Assembly: GCF_907164915.1 (NCBI RefSeq)
Contig: NC_061864.1
Coordinates: forward strand, 1,600,389-1,664,388
Direction of reading: 5' to 3'
DNA length: 64,000 nucleotides
DNA from: Impatiens glandulifera
Taxonomy: Eukaryota; Streptophyta; Magnoliopsida; Ericales; Balsaminaceae
In this document: piece after piece, positions 1 through 13,253 of the stretch
Numbering within the stretch: the first letter of the stretch is position 1
How the letters are laid out: every line of letters begins with the position of its first letter
Notes under the pieces: generated by a model
Told to the model about the DNA's origin: nothing
Database searches by the model: none
The model's input: the letters and a program-made list of their open reading frames with translations, nothing else
Position numbers and translations under genes: made by a program

Positions 1-289
1 TGCACAATTTGTGAAAGGGTAGGGTCCATAATTATGTGGGCACAAGCTGTAATGAGAGCACATGCAACAGAGACGACTCATCCGATATGTAAAAGAGGAA
101 AATCAATAGCTCTAACAACCACCTAGCAATAAATCAAGATCAAACTCAAAATTACATCAAAAAAATAGTCTCTTGGAAGCTTATGCAATGCCATTAATGG
201 TGTACCAGTAAAAAAAGAATAATAAACTAGTATTATGATGAACTAATTCATGATTTACTTAAATTTGAATGGACAATGTTTGTACCTAC

Positions 290-582
290 CTGCTACTACT
301 GTTATGTTATTTCCTTTGTATCGGTCGACGAACAAATTAATGGTGTCCTTGAAGACATTTGGATCGAGTAAGAGAGTAGTAATGTCTTGAAACATAATCC
401 CTGTATTGATTGATGGCATGCATATGGATATGGTGAGAATGAGATAGATAAAGAGTCTGAGGAAGGTGTTGGTATGGAATTGGATTATTATTACCTGGTT
501 TGGGAAAGTCGGGGACTACACGGATTTTAGATTTGATGGCACGCCGACGAGGATCGTCTTTGCCGCCGGAGAGCGACGTCAT
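290..582 (-). CDS. APT1: Adenine phosphoribosyltransferase, 5' exons only (partial)
   Basis: This gene encodes the purine-salvage enzyme that joins adenine and PRPP to give AMP; in plants the family also inactivates cytokinin bases. Two exons are visible. Exon 1 is 495-582, starting [20 protein letters not shown] and ending at the VPDFPKPG motif. Exon 2 is 290-400 and reads [19 protein letters not shown], ending NNITVVAG. The junction (CCAG|GTAATA, then acaG|GGATT) keeps the frame, and both segments match the N-terminal core of plant APT proteins. The next exon (the IEARGF segment in the family) is not found in 1-289, so those bases are intron and the catalytic PRPP loop lies outside the window. 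The start is the only in-frame ATG before the conserved core. A GA-rich stretch near 725-740 is probably leader or promoter. Confidence 0.88.
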
Positions 583-782
583 TGTGCTGAGAAATGCAGA
601 TGAGTATGGAATGAGCGAAGAAGCTCAACAGCTCTTTATGATTCTGCGTTGTGAATTTTAGGTCAATTTTCTACTTCTCAAGGTAGAAGAAGCAGTTGAG
701 GATTCTAGATAGATAGACATGCAAAGAGAGAGAGAGAGAGCGGCAGCGAAGAGGGCCTTCCGTCGGCTAGACTCCGGTTAAC

Positions 783-3700
783 ATTTATATGGGCAATCAT
801 CAAGAACCCAAAATATATAATAATTATATATTTCAAATAAATAAATTCAATCATTTCTAAATTTTGTACTTGAGAAGTTTACGGAATAATTTGAAAATTA
901 TTTTTCATTTTTTTTTTTTTTTTTTTAAGTTACTCGATTTAATGTATCCTCCCATAATTTATATGAATACTTACTATTTTAATTAGATGTACATGGTTTA
1001 TTTCAAAAATTTAGACAAATTTGTCTTTGGAGAAATCCTTAACAAATTGTTATCTTCTATTATTTATTAATTAATTTCTCATATGTAACTCTTATTTGAA
1101 TTTAATGAGAATTAATTATTTTTAAAAAAAATTGTATATAGAAGGTGTCTCTTTTATTTGTCATTTAGATTTGAGTTGGTGTTATATTTAGTTGAGTTCC
1201 ACATCTGTAGGATAAAAAAAAATCTATCTTAAATTTTTATATTTCAAATAATATTTTCAATTGTTAATGGATCGTGTTTATTGCTCGTACTATCTTATTG
1301 TATAAATATTGTTAGTATAGGTCATCTTAGCAACAAATGAGGCAAAATAAGAATATAAAATTATTTTACTTTTTTCAATAATGGGTCTTTAATGCGGAGC
1401 CCCTTTTACACATATCTTGTAATAATTTTGTATAAATTTATTACTATTTTGAATATATATGATCCATTATCATCTGATGAGACATTTCGGAGTTGTTTAT
1501 AAATTCTCGACAAAGGATAATTTTAATTGTCGGCTAGAATATTTATATTTGACATTGTTTCATTAGTTTGTATTGGCTTACTTTACTTTAATATTTTTCG
1601 TTTAAAAATTCAAATGAATTCATTTTTGAAGTAACCATCAATAAATTCATAAATGTTGAATATTTTCTATTTAATTTTATTTTATTTAAATTTTATATAC
1701 AATTTGATATTTAAATCATCAATTGTTTATTAAATTATTTTAATTTTAATGATGTTATTTTATTATTATTATTTATTAATTAATTTTGTAGATTTAATTG
1801 AACTTAATTAGAATTATTTTTCATTATTTGTGTTGGCTTGCTCTATTTTGTTTAAAAACTCAAATAAATTCGTTTTTGGAGTTACCTTAAACAAATCCTT
1901 AATCGTTGGATATTTTCTATTTAAAATTTTATTTTTGTAAATTGTTTATATAATTTGATATTTAAATTATCAATTATTTATTTTGATTCCAACGATGTTA
2001 TTTTGTATTATTATTTACTAATTAATTTTGTACATGTAACTCTTAATTGGAATTTTTTTTTATCAAAAAAAAATAATTTTAAGTGTATAAGACGAACTTT
2101 GAAATTCTTAAAGTTTTGTGATTTATGTTTCAATTAAATATTTTGAACCTCACTTAAAATTGTATTTGCCCAAGTTTTGAAAACAAAACACCAAAATTTA
2201 TGATGACAATAAAATATAACTAGTCATCTACAATCTGATCAAACTAACTAGAAACAAATACTAATAATAGAATGATAGGTTCTAAAAAGACTTATAGAAG
2301 AAACATCAATTTCAATAACCATGTACAAGAAAAAAAAAATTCAGATCTAACAACATCATTTCTTTGTTACTAAAAGATAGTCGAACATAAAATCGAAATA
2401 TGATTATCACCATAATTAGAAGCTATAAACAACCACAAAAAGAAAACTCAATAATTTGTATTAATTTGAGTAGAATGTTTTCCATTTGAAAGAGTTGTCA
2501 ATGAATAACATAATATATTTGATAACAAAGTCCCATTTCATTACAATTTAAAATCAATCTTGTTGTTCCAATTGGTATAGGACTACCCTAAAAACATGTT
2601 CACATCATTTCAAATAATAATGAAGATGGTGAACTTCATCTTCAAAATCTTGAACTCTTCCCCATTCAATCTAGAACTTAGTGATTGATATTGGCACTAA
2701 TCAAATCCATGTTCAGAATGCCCCCCATTAAGGTCACAACAAGGACCAATATGGGAACTTTTTCTTGCATAAGATAAAGACTGCATTTGTTGGTGATAGA
2801 AATATCTTTAATCTTCATCCTAATTCAAATTTAAGTCAAATAAAGAAAATAAAAAATAAAAGTTGAAAACAATATCAATAGTTAAGTTGATATAATGTTT
2901 GCTGCGAATAAAAAATATCCGAATTTCATCGCATCATTAAAATAAAACAACATTTTTTTAACTTAACTTAGATTAAAGTAAAACAAACGGTTGTTGCAGC
3001 TTGCAAGCACCAACAACGTTATTATCCATCTTCTTTCTCCATGAATTTTGCATGTGTGTTGTAGTTATGACAAGAATCTGAACTTGGACTTATTTGAATT
3101 TAAAGATACACATTGGTGTGTAAATGATAATCATACAAAGTAGACATGCTTATTTGGAGAAGCAAGATATGTATGAGTTTGACAACTAATGCTGAATTTA
3201 AGGAAATCAGTTGTATTTTTGCCAATAAGTCAAATGGGTTCCAAATAATACAATGATAATCCTAACAAAATGGAATAAGAGGGAAAACAAGATTTATTAG
3301 AAAACAATAAAAAAGAATTACCTTAAAATCAAACAAAAATTAAAAAGTATTTACCCTCGTAGGATAGGATTCAGGATTTCGAATTAGAATGGACTTGAAA
3401 TATTATTGTAAAAATTATGAATGAAAATAGTAAATTTTGGTAATTATTTACTTATTTTTAAAATTTAAAAAATAAATAAATAAATATATTAAAAAAAACT
3501 TAATAATTTTGGGATTATATAATATTTTTTCAAGTCCACTTCCGCCGCCTTAATGTAAACCCTCTCACATTGAAAATTAACAATAAGAGAGTTTAAAAAA
3601 TCAAATTAAATGATAAATTTGTCTATGAGAAGAATTGTTTAGTCTCTGATAACTAATTGAAAAAATATCTTCATTCATTATTGTCCACAATCTATTAATA

Positions 3701-4002
3701 ATCACAATCTATTAATAATAAAGTCTTCCAATAAATTATTAAAAATTAGAGACCGTACTCAAGTGTCCATCAATAACAGTGAGTTTATTTCACATTTAAA
3801 ACAACTTAAATTGACTTCTAATACATAATAAATAATAATAATAATATTAATATTAATATGGAACTGAATTTTCAAAATTGAAGACACAGTCATTGGAAAA
3901 TGTTTTAAAAATTGGGATATTTATATAAAAATAACTTTTAAGGAATAAATATGTTGGATATTAATATATTTAAAATTAATTATAAATAAAATTATTTAGA
4001 AC
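783..4002. other. Intergenic AT-rich stretch, no gene recognised
   Basis: About 3.2 kb lies between the divergent APT and HOP genes. It is AT-rich with homopolymer runs (poly-T near 908-926). Segments near 1600-1760 and 1800-1960 resemble each other (Caaataaattcgtttttgga-type lines followed by a long AT tract), which suggests an old local duplication. No open frame resembling a known protein was found on either strand. The 2150-3000 part is slightly richer in GC but holds only short frames. Confidence 0.5.
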
Positions 4003-4249
4003 AAAGCCCATGCCTAACCTGCTCGAAATTAAATTAAAAAAGCCCAACCGTTTGGGTGTTTATGCAACGATTTGGGCTGCTGGATCTGAAGCTGAGAAAG
4101 CGGGTTATTTTATGGTGCTCCGATATCCAAACCCTAATCCAAACACTTACCTTCTTCTTCTATCTATCATTGACACTACTCTGTTCTGTTCTCCAGAGTC
4201 CGAAACCCGATCTCACTTTTTCTGCATCTTTCAAGAAAGGTTTCTATTC
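4003..4249 (+). promoter_or_regulatory. HOP promoter/leader with site II-like and telo-box motifs
   Basis: Immediately upstream of the HOP start are several AGCCCA/TGGGCT hexamers (4004-4009, about 4039-4045 and about 4072-4078) and one AAACCCTAA telo-box at 4129-4137. Site II plus telo-box is a known combination in promoters of plant genes expressed in dividing cells. Further up, a GAAttTTC pair at 3866-3873 resembles half of a heat-shock element, but there is no third perfectly phased unit, so heat control is only a possibility. The reading frame is open back to an ATG at 4010; see the findings. Confidence 0.4.
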
Positions 4250-6872
4250 ATGGCGGACGAAGCAAAAGCCAAAGGCAATGCTGCCTTCTCCGCCGGAAAC
4301 TATACCGAAGCAATCAGTCACTTCACGGAAGCGATTACCCTTGCTCCTGATAATCATGTCCTTTATTCGAATCGATCGGCATCATACGCTTCCCTAGGTC
4401 AATTCGCCGAGGCATTAACCGATGCTAAGAAGACCGTCGAGCTGAAGCCGTATTGGTCTAAAGGCTATTCTCGCCTTGGCGCCTCTTATATGGGTCTCCA
4501 CCGCAACGATGAGGCTGTTATGTCGTATAAAAAAGGTCTAGACATCGATCCCACCAACGAAGCTCTTAAATCTGGCCTATCCGATGCTGAATCAGCCACC
4601 GTTAGGTCTCGTGGTCCACCTCCGTCATCTTCTCCTTTTGGGGATTCTTTCGCTGGGCCAGAGATGTGGGCGAAGCTTACTGCTGATCCCAACACTAGGG
4701 TCTTTATGCAACAACCTGATTTCGTTAAGATGATGCAGGATATTCAGAAAAACCCTAGTAATTTGAATCTGCATTTGATGGATCAGAGGGTTATGAAAGC
4801 TCTGGGTGTACTATTAAATGTGAAGATCTCAACCCAAAATGGTGCAGAAGATATGGACTTGCCAGATTCCGAGTCGCTTGAAGTAAATAGGCCAGAGCTA
4901 CCGAAGAAGAATAAAGAACCAGAACCAGAGCCAGAGCCAGAGCCGGAGTCAGAAGAATTGTTGGAGGCGAGAGAAGCCAAGGAGAGGAAAGCACAGGCGC
5001 AGAAAGAGAAGGAGTCTGGCAATGCTTTCTACAAGAAGAAGGATTTTGATACGGCAATTCAGCATTATACCAAGGCGCTCGAATTGGACGATGAAGATAT
5101 TTCTTATCTTACAAACAGAGCAGCTGTATACTTGGAGATGGGCAAGTATGAAGAATGCATAAAGGACTGCGATAGAGCGGTAGAGAGAGGTAGAGAGCTC
5201 AGATCAGACTACAAGATGGTTGCAAGGGCTTTAACCCGAAAAGGATCTGCCATGATGAAAACTGCAAAGTGTTCAAAGGATTACGAACCAGTGATAGAGA
5301 CTTTCCAGAAAGCCCTGACCGAACACCGAAATCCCGAGACTTTAAAGAAGCTGAATGATGCAGAGAAAGCAAAGAAAGAGCTTGAACAAGAAGAGTATCT
5401 TGACCCAAACCTTGCCGATGAAGAGCGTGAGAAAGGTAATGATGCCATTACTTTTTGCATATTACCCCACCATGAATCAATGTGCTCATTTTGATTACCT
5501 ATTTCAGGTAACGAATATTTCAAAGAGCAGAAATACCCAGATGCTGTGAAGCATTATACAGAGGCTATAAAAAGGAATCCCAAGGACCATCGGGTATTTA
5601 TTTCATCTTTTGCTGATTTTGGAACCATACTTGTGAAATGGAACTTTTTTTTATCTTATTTATTATGTTATTACAGGCATTTAGCAACAGGGCAGCAAGC
5701 TACACAAAACTTGGGGCAATGCCTGAAGGGTTGAAGGACGCAGAGAAATGTATTGAACTTGATCCGACCTTTGCTAAGGGATACAGCAGAAAAGGTGCTG
5801 TCCAGTTCTTCATGAAAGAGTACGAGAAAGCTTTGGAGACTTATCAAGAAGGATTAAAATATGAGCCAAATAACCAGGAGTTATTAGATGGCATAAGGAG
5901 GTAACAATTTCACTCAATTCATGCATTTAAATTGCTGCTGGAATTTGATTGTTGGTTGATCAAGTTATATATTGTATTCTTCCAAATTGCTTTTGTAGAT
6001 GTGTTGGTCAGGTTAACAAGGCAAACCGTGGAGACTTCACTCCCGAGGAAATGAAGGAGCGACAGGTATGTTTTATTTATTTATTTTTTTTTGGGAAAAC
6101 GGTTTAGCACCATTTCATTGAGAAGCCCAAAAATTGGGAGGGTCAAGAATCAAAACTAAATAAACTCTAGCTTGGATTATAAGATGACAAACAAACGACC
6201 CTAGAGTTTCTAAACGGTAGCAATCAAACAAATATTACAATTAACGTTCCCAATCTTTGTTATTTCCATATTCGCCTTGTAGGCCATGTTGTTTTTTTCG
6301 ACTCGCTCATATTTCACGAAAAGTGATTGAATTGTAGCCCGATGGAACTGGGTTATTTGAGATTATTTTCAAATAACTGTATCCCATCATTCAAATCATA
6401 ATTTGGCTGAATTCAGGAGCACAATCTAAAACTTTTATACAACTTTTCATACATGTTACCCTTAAAAATAACATTTTCCAAAAAGGCTACATCAAAATTA
6501 GGTTATATAGAAACAACAACCACTTGGTTATTTGAATAACCCTAGTTTCAAACACGGTCGTGCTTATGTTGAAATGATTGATGATCTGCAGGCCAAGGGT
6601 ATGCAAGATCCAGAGATTCAGAATATTCTCCAAGACCCTGTAATGAGACAGGTAAAATTTGAAATTTTCTGTTTGATGGAGATAATAATAAACCGATTCC
6701 TCCTAAAAATCTGGACATTGATTATATAAGTAAATGTGGTGGTGGGGATTATTGGCAGGTATTGGTGGACTTCCAGGAAAACCCTAAGGCTGCTCAGGAG
6801 CATATGAAGAACCCTTCTGTGATGAACAAGGTCCAGAAGTTGATCAGTGCAGGCATTGTCCAAGTGAAATAG
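4250..6872 (+). CDS. HOP: Hsp70-Hsp90 organizing protein (HOP/STI1)
   Basis: This cytosolic co-chaperone bridges Hsp70 and Hsp90 and passes client proteins between them. It has six exons: 4250-5435, 5508-5593, 5677-5900, 5999-6065, 6592-6651 and 6759-6872. All introns are GT-AG, and the spliced frame gives 578 residues, the usual size. The domain order is canonical: TPR1 (about 1-110, starting MADEAKAKGNAAF), DP1 (about 135-195, DPNTRVFMQQPDF), an acidic EP-repeat linker (about 222-240), TPR2A (about 250-365), TPR2B (about 392-505, KGNEYFKEQKYPDAV) and DP2 at the C-terminus (MQDPEIQNILQDP, then NPSVMNKVQKLI). Each TPR module keeps its carboxylate-clamp residues (KxxGN, NR, KGYSR/RKG). The start at 4250 is preferred over the in-frame ATG at 4010 because MADEAKAKGN is the family N-terminus. 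Confidence 0.95.
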
Positions 6873-8776
6873 ACTTCCTTTCTTATTTTTTTTTGCTTCA
6901 TAAGGTTTTGTTTGTTCTATTTTGCCTCCTTTTTGTTGAATTAATCTGAAATTCCAGCATTCATTAATTAGTATTATTTTGTTGTTGGATAAATAGATGA
7001 AGGGATTATTGATGATGTTTGGTTATAGTGTGGATCCTAGTTTGATTTATTGGATCATCACATTTATATTATACCCATGTCTTCTAGCAATAACTAAGAT
7101 CTTAGAAATATCAATTTGGGGAATTCAAAGATAGAAAAAAGGTAGAAGTTTCTTGTATCTATTTTAAATGAATTTTCATATTTTCATATGAAGTCTTGTA
7201 ATAATATCTGTCTATCATTTATTGAAAATGTCTATATCATTCTAGACCTATTTCTGCATACTTTTCAAACTGACTAAGTCTGATTGAAATTTACACGTTA
7301 CACTTTTAAACATTCTATCGTTAATAGACTTATAAAATCCTTTTAAAAATTCAGTCATTTTCAATACCATTAATATTGGCTGATCGATCCAACCTATTAG
7401 ATATTTAAATGAAAATATCCATTTCAATCCAAACATCCTATGATCAATCATCATTTAATTGATTGATGGAATATTATCAATCATTTCTTAGAGCTGGTTT
7501 GATCTTGGTTTATTTAATATTTAAAAAACAATTTATTTGAGAATTAATTGAATTATTATAATAAGTTATTTGGTTATCTCCAAAAAGTTTACATCACCCC
7601 GAGAAACGAACTCAGTCAACATTTACAAACATCTGAATTATATTATACAATACTATAAAATAAATAAAATAAAAATATTGAAAACTCCACCGAATGGAAA
7701 CTTGAACTATAATAATTTTTGAAAAACATGAGCTAGTTTGATTCGGTTGTTATTGCTAAGCTGTCGCGAACATTTTGCTGGGTGTTATAAATAAAATATC
7801 ATAGTGTATTTTGATAAGTTAAAACGTTACGAACGTATCTTGCACTATTTTTAATAAGAGTTATCATTTAAAAAAAATAAAAAAAATTTGAGTGTTTAAA
7901 TTGAATACTACAATTATTATATGAGACAAATAAGATAATCAAACTGACCCTAATATATTATTTGAATTTGAAACGGAATTGAAGGAGTGGAGGAATAGAC
8001 TTTAAAAAGTGGCTTACTTGTTGCATGTGTCGTGTTTTTGGAGTTGTTTGGTATGAAAACGTTGTCGTTTCACATTTCTGTTTGGAAAATATTAGGCCAA
8101 AAGGCAAAAACATGCTCACAAGACTTGCACAAAAATAACAAGTCAATATTTGATGTTGATGACTTTTCAAAATAATAAATAAATAAATAAATAATGAGAG
8201 CGGTCGGTATATATATATATATTGAAATATATATTATTTTAAATATGAAACCAATTAATTAAGATCATTAATAAATTATAGATATTTGGTCGTTGTTGAA
8301 TGACAAGCTTAAATTTATTGTTGCAAATGTCACATATTAAATTACTTTATATTCTATCTTATTAAGGATTCTTATTTTGGGGGTTATTTATTATTGTAAT
8401 GAATAATTAGGATCACATTACATAGACTACATAACAAAAATTAAAATAGTTCAAGCACAATTTCAATATTTTTTTTGTATATAAAATGAAAATAAATTAA
8501 TATATATAATTCTAAATTTTGTATAAAAAGAAAGTTATTTCCTTACAAAATGCTGGCTGATATAATTTTAGTTAACGTTTAACCTATTTAATTTTATTTA
8601 ATTGGTAATAAATGAATAAATTAGGCGTTGATAGCTGGGTTATTGATTCATTCGTATTAAATGAAACTATCTTTGCATGTGACTTTTAACAAGACAAAAC
8701 GAGGGAGGAGAGTGAGAAAAACTCACACAAATATCGCGTGAGCTTCCACCAAAACACTCTAGTACGAATTCATCCT
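6873..8776. other. Intergenic, no gene recognised
   Basis: This stretch holds the HOP 3' flank and the upstream region of the lipid-transfer gene. It contains AT-rich sequence, short A-runs and a TAAA microsatellite near 8175-8195. No open frame with family resemblance and no RNA gene was seen. Confidence 0.5.
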
Positions 8777-8786
8777 TATAAAATAA
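8777..8786 (+). promoter_or_regulatory. Probable TATA box of the LTP-like gene
   Basis: TATAAAATAA lies 52 bases upstream of the ATG at 8829, in a suitable position for a gene with a very short leader (the GAGAGAGAAA just before the ATG would be leader). This is judged from the motif and spacing only. Confidence 0.45.
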
Positions 8787-8828
8787 AACCCATTAGAAAT
8801 CAAGATTGAAGCTTTATAGAGAGAGAAA

Positions 8829-9432
8829 ATGGAGTTTCCGACGACGACCGCCGCCATGGGTTCCCTGGTCCTGTTGGTGATCTTGTTGAGTGGGAGTTGG
8901 GCGCAAGAAATACCATCCTGCGCGGAAAAGCTGGTACCTTGCGCGAGTTTCATGAACGTTACATCTCCGCCGCCGTCTTGCTGCGATCCGCTTAAAGATG
9001 CCATCACCAACCAGCTGACTTGTCTCTGCGGCCTCTATAATTCGCCCGGTTTCTTCAAATCACTCAATATCAACGAAACCGATGCCCTATCTCTTCCCAC
9101 CCGTTGCAAACTCTCCAACGATCTCACTGCTTGCTCCAAAGGTATTATCTTTTTAATTTAATTGCTTTTTCAAATCTCATTCTATTTCATTCCTATTTTC
9201 TCAGCTTCTTCACCGACTGGTTCTGCATCAAAACCACCGCCGCCGCCTGGTATATAAGTTATTAATGAGTTTTGATTTGGGTTTTTCTAATTACTTAAAC
9301 TAATCAACTTAATTGTTTGAAATTAACACAGGAACTCCTAGAAATGATGGAAATGTTCTTGGAGCTGCAGTACTCTCATATTGGACTGTATTATTATTAT
9401 CCAGCGCTATGATCTTCTTGTTCTCTATATGA
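8829..9432 (+). CDS. GPI-anchored non-specific lipid-transfer-like protein
   Basis: This is a secreted 8-cysteine-motif protein predicted to be tethered to the outer plasma membrane. Such LTPG/VAS-type proteins bind lipids and act in cuticle or wall-lipid delivery. It has three exons, 8829-9141, 9205-9249 and 9332-9432, giving 152 residues. Residues 1-26 form a signal peptide (hydrophobic LVLLVILL, then SWAQ). The eight cysteines are at 31, 38, 51, 52, 65, 67, 93 and 102 in the C-C-CC-CxC-C-C order, with Leu between C5 and C6. A short Ser/Pro linker (PTGSASKPPPPPG, mainly exon 2) follows. The hydrophobic C-terminus (ending SSAMIFLFSI) after a small-residue stretch fits a GPI signal. An AATAAA-like signal lies just after the stop (about 9443-9448). 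Confidence 0.87.
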
Positions 9433-12400
9433 TGTTTCATTAAATAAAACTCGCTTGATTATATATATATTGTAAAACGTTTCCATTTACCAGTTTATAT
9501 GTAATCTGGTTTTGTTTTGGAATTTGTTTAAACCGGCTGGCTCTGGCCTTTGTTTGTTCACATGAGTGCTACATAATTAATTAATTAATTAATTAACGAT
9601 TTCATCATCAGTTATGTCTTGTTATTATTAAACATAATTTGTATATGATGATGATGATGATGATGTTCAAAGCTGAAAGGTTTCCATTTTGAGTTACATA
9701 TATATGATTATTAATTAATGGTTTCCAAATTTATTAAGAAATTAATGAATCAATTCAAATCTTATTTTTCAATATTGAATCTGTTCAACAAGGAAGGCCA
9801 AGACTAGAGAAACAGGGGAGGGGAAAAGTCTTCCTCAAGAATCAAAGATAGTCAGTCAACTCTTTGATCGGTGCACGACAGACAGGTCAATGAAATGTGT
9901 CAAATATTCTTTACTAATAAATAACTTCTATAATATTATAACAATTAAATGAAAATTTAGATATAAATATATATTTTTTTTAATTGTGAGAGACTAAATG
10001 ACACCCAAAATCACAATATTCATCAATTTGTTGATAGTATAGTACAATTTACTTGTGAAATCATTTATTGTAGGGAGACTTAGAAAACGAATTCATATTA
10101 TAGTTTCATAAAGATAATGGAAGAAAATATGAGCAATGAAGTATAGTAAAATGATTATTAACAGAGTATAGTTGAGTATATATATATATATATATATATT
10201 AATTATAAACATTAAAAATAATTTAAATCGAATTTCTTAAAAAGTTTACTAACATAATTAAAGGTAAGAATAAGAGTATTATTCAAATTAATTTTTCTTT
10301 TTTTTTTTATGACAAATCCAATATTGGTAAATGATACGTGGCATTGAATAAAATACAAAATACCTCAAATATTATAGGTAGGTGAAAAGGGCCTTGTTAA
10401 ATAATAATTATTCTTAAAAAGAAACAGCCCAATATTATATATATGGTTTTCTTTCTGGGCCTTAATAAATAAATAAAACCTTCTTGGCAGGGCCGAAAAA
10501 TATTGCTAAAATCCCGCCGTTAGTTATGGACCTATGGTACATAGATTTTAGACAAGTTTTCCATAATAAATGCAAAAGGATGTTTTTAGTTTGATAGCAA
10601 ATTTATTATGCAATTAATTAAAGGAACTTTTTGTTTGGACAGATTAATATCTTCGGTCATTAATGACGAATTATGCATTACCAGAGGATTAATTAGACGG
10701 AGTAATTGAGATAAAGTAAAAATAATCATGATACATATTACTTTCCAATCATATTCATTGACCTAGCTAATTACTTGTTTATTATTAGCCCATAATTATT
10801 ACACCCCTTACTTGGTGGGTTGCTTTATTTATTTAATTAATGGCATATATATATAAAGTTTGAGAAAGGAGATAAGAAATGAAAATTATTTTATGATCCT
10901 TCAACAAATTTCTTCTCAATCATTTCTCATATATATATATATATATATTTTTTTTTTCAACAAATGTGATATTACATCATTTCTCTTTCTTCAAATTTCT
11001 CTATGTATATATATTAAAAACAAATAATAGAGACTTGAAAATTCTCTCTACTAAATGATTTGTAAATATTATTATTATTTTATTCTTAAACATACAATAA
11101 TATTTTAATAAATTATTGTAAATAAATCCCATATAACCATTTTAAACAAAGTTTTAAAAAATATGAAAATTCTAAAAATAAATAAAAATAAAATGAGTCC
11201 TTAATGAGGAATTATATCGAATGAAAATATTTTTTTTTTTCTTTTTTTTCTTTAAATTCAATATTTTCTTTTGAAATTAATATTAATCAAGCTGTTACAT
11301 GTTACATGTCATAGGTAATAAGTCACAAGAGAGAATAAATATTTTAGATTCAATTTTTAATAGAAATGTTTAGATTGAAATGGAACATATATTAGGGTTG
11401 TGTTAGTTTAGTTTATAAAATAAATATTGAAAAAGTCATGTTAGTTATATTATAGATTAATATAATTAGTTTGGTCATTTAATAGGTAAGAAAAATCTTA
11501 TTATAAATATATATTTATATAGGTAGTCCAAAATTGCTTCAAGACTACCATAAGGACTGATAATGAGATCAACAATTATTGGAATTTTATATACTCACCC
11601 ATAAACTCCAACAAAAAGAAAAACTAATATTATACCAAGCTGAATATGAAGAAAAACTCCAATCAAAATCTGAAGAAGCCAATGATGAGTTGAAAGAATC
11701 TAAATTAAATCGACATGATGAACAAACTTGACCAAATACTGCATAAACCTACCGAAATTTCAAACTCGCGTGATTAGAAACCGACATATTTGTTCATGGT
11801 AATTGTTTCCCATTAAAAATGAAGAAAATTGAACAACATGAATATTGGATTGCCCTAACTGGTATAAAGAGATGTTATGTTTAACAAAAACAAAAACAAA
11901 AAAACAAAAAAAAATGATATCTTTTGTTGTATAATCTTGATATTAAGAAATAAGATTATCACAAAAGAAAATTATATATTTTGTTATAGAAATACAATTA
12001 GAATATATGTTAAAAATATTTTGGAAAGTCTCTTTAAGAGTTTTGGACAATATATTGATATTGATTTAATTGTGACTTATTTAAAGGTGCAGTCTGACAC
12101 TTTAGAAAGTCAAGTCTTTATCTTTAAAGCATCGCTTCCTTATGAGTTGTGTGTGAGAATTCATTATGAGAGAATAATTGTAATACTCCTATAACAATCT
12201 TGATAATAAAGTTTGGAGTTTTTGTGCTTCAAAATTGGTCTATTTTGGTCGAACCACTATAAATTTTATGTTTTTCGTTCTTTAATTGCTTTATTTCGTT
12301 TCCGGAATTGTTCGTTGATGTTATTATTCTTGAATTAAGGGACTCCTGCTATCCAAACACTTTAAAATAAGAATGAAGTAACTTTCTAGTAACCAAAATT

Positions 12401-13235
12401 AACCAAATATTCTCAGTAAACCATCATGCATAGTAAAAATAATATGTTACAAATTAATACAAATCTTGGTTTAAAATCTAGCTACAATATACTTAAAATG
12501 CTGGTAACTGGGCCTGGTGTATGTAAATGCTTTTAATTATGGGCTGTATATAAATTATAAAATATATTAAGTGTTGTGCAAAAGTCAAAATAAATAATTT
12601 ATATTAATCTTTGCAGATCTAGTTGCAATATTCTACTTTTCTATCCCATCTTGCATTTATTAGACTTGTTTTATCTTTATTTTTTTTGGGTTTTATTAAA
12701 AAAGTAAAAAATAAATTAAAATATTTGGATTTTTATTTAGTTTAATAATTAAAATTTTATTTTGTATTTAAATTTAATAAAATAAATAAAAATATTTTAA
12801 TTAATGAAATTATTAATTTGATGATTAAAATAATAATGATATATATCTATATTATTTATAAAAGTAAAATAAAAAACTATATGAAACTAGGGTCAATTTG
12901 GGCAATCCGGATGGTTATGAGGATAGGACTTTGTGATACTTATCTAATATAAAAATTCTTATTTAAAAAAATAAAATTTAAATGACTAGTTCAATAAGAC
13001 ACGGATTCTCTATAGATTCACATTCTCACAAAATGCCATGTTCTATTGTATTCATTCATTCATATCTCTTTCTCAGCTTATTTGATTTTGTTTGTTTTTT
13101 TTACTTTTATTTATAGAAAAAATTAGTTATTTTGATTTTTAATTAATTTAGTTACTAAAATGTACTTTTTATTTTTAAAATAAATTTTAATAAAAATATT
13201 TTAATTAATAAAATAAATAATTTAATAATTAAAAT
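9433..13235. other. Gene-poor AT-rich region
   Basis: This stretch holds simple repeats: ATTA repeats near 9578-9595, GAT repeats near 9647-9664, and TA runs near 10179-10199 and 10928-10948. A short stretch near 11640-11730 reads as a charged, helix-like peptide (AEYEEKLQSKSEEANDELKE) before a stop, possibly a fragment of a decayed coding sequence that I cannot identify. The open frame at 11877-12194 (+) is Lys/Ile-rich low-complexity sequence, and I do not call it a gene. TGGGCC/GGCCC motifs near 10430-10460 have no gene next to them. Confidence 0.45.
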
Positions 13236-13253
13236 AATAATGTGAAGAATATA
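13236..13253. repeat. LINE target-site duplication, left copy
   Basis: These 18 bases are identical to 13849-13866 on the other side of the LINE remnant; the bases just outside differ. Confidence 0.75.

Noticed and set aside
4486..5057. Antisense open frames inside HOP exon 1
   Set aside because: They lie opposite the conserved TPR coding strand and have Ser/Gly repeats reflecting the EP-rich linker; shadows of the real gene.
11877..12194. 105-codon open frame, plus strand
   Set aside because: Low-complexity Lys/Ile/Asn-rich translation of AT-rich DNA, with no recognisable motif and no splice-compatible neighbours.
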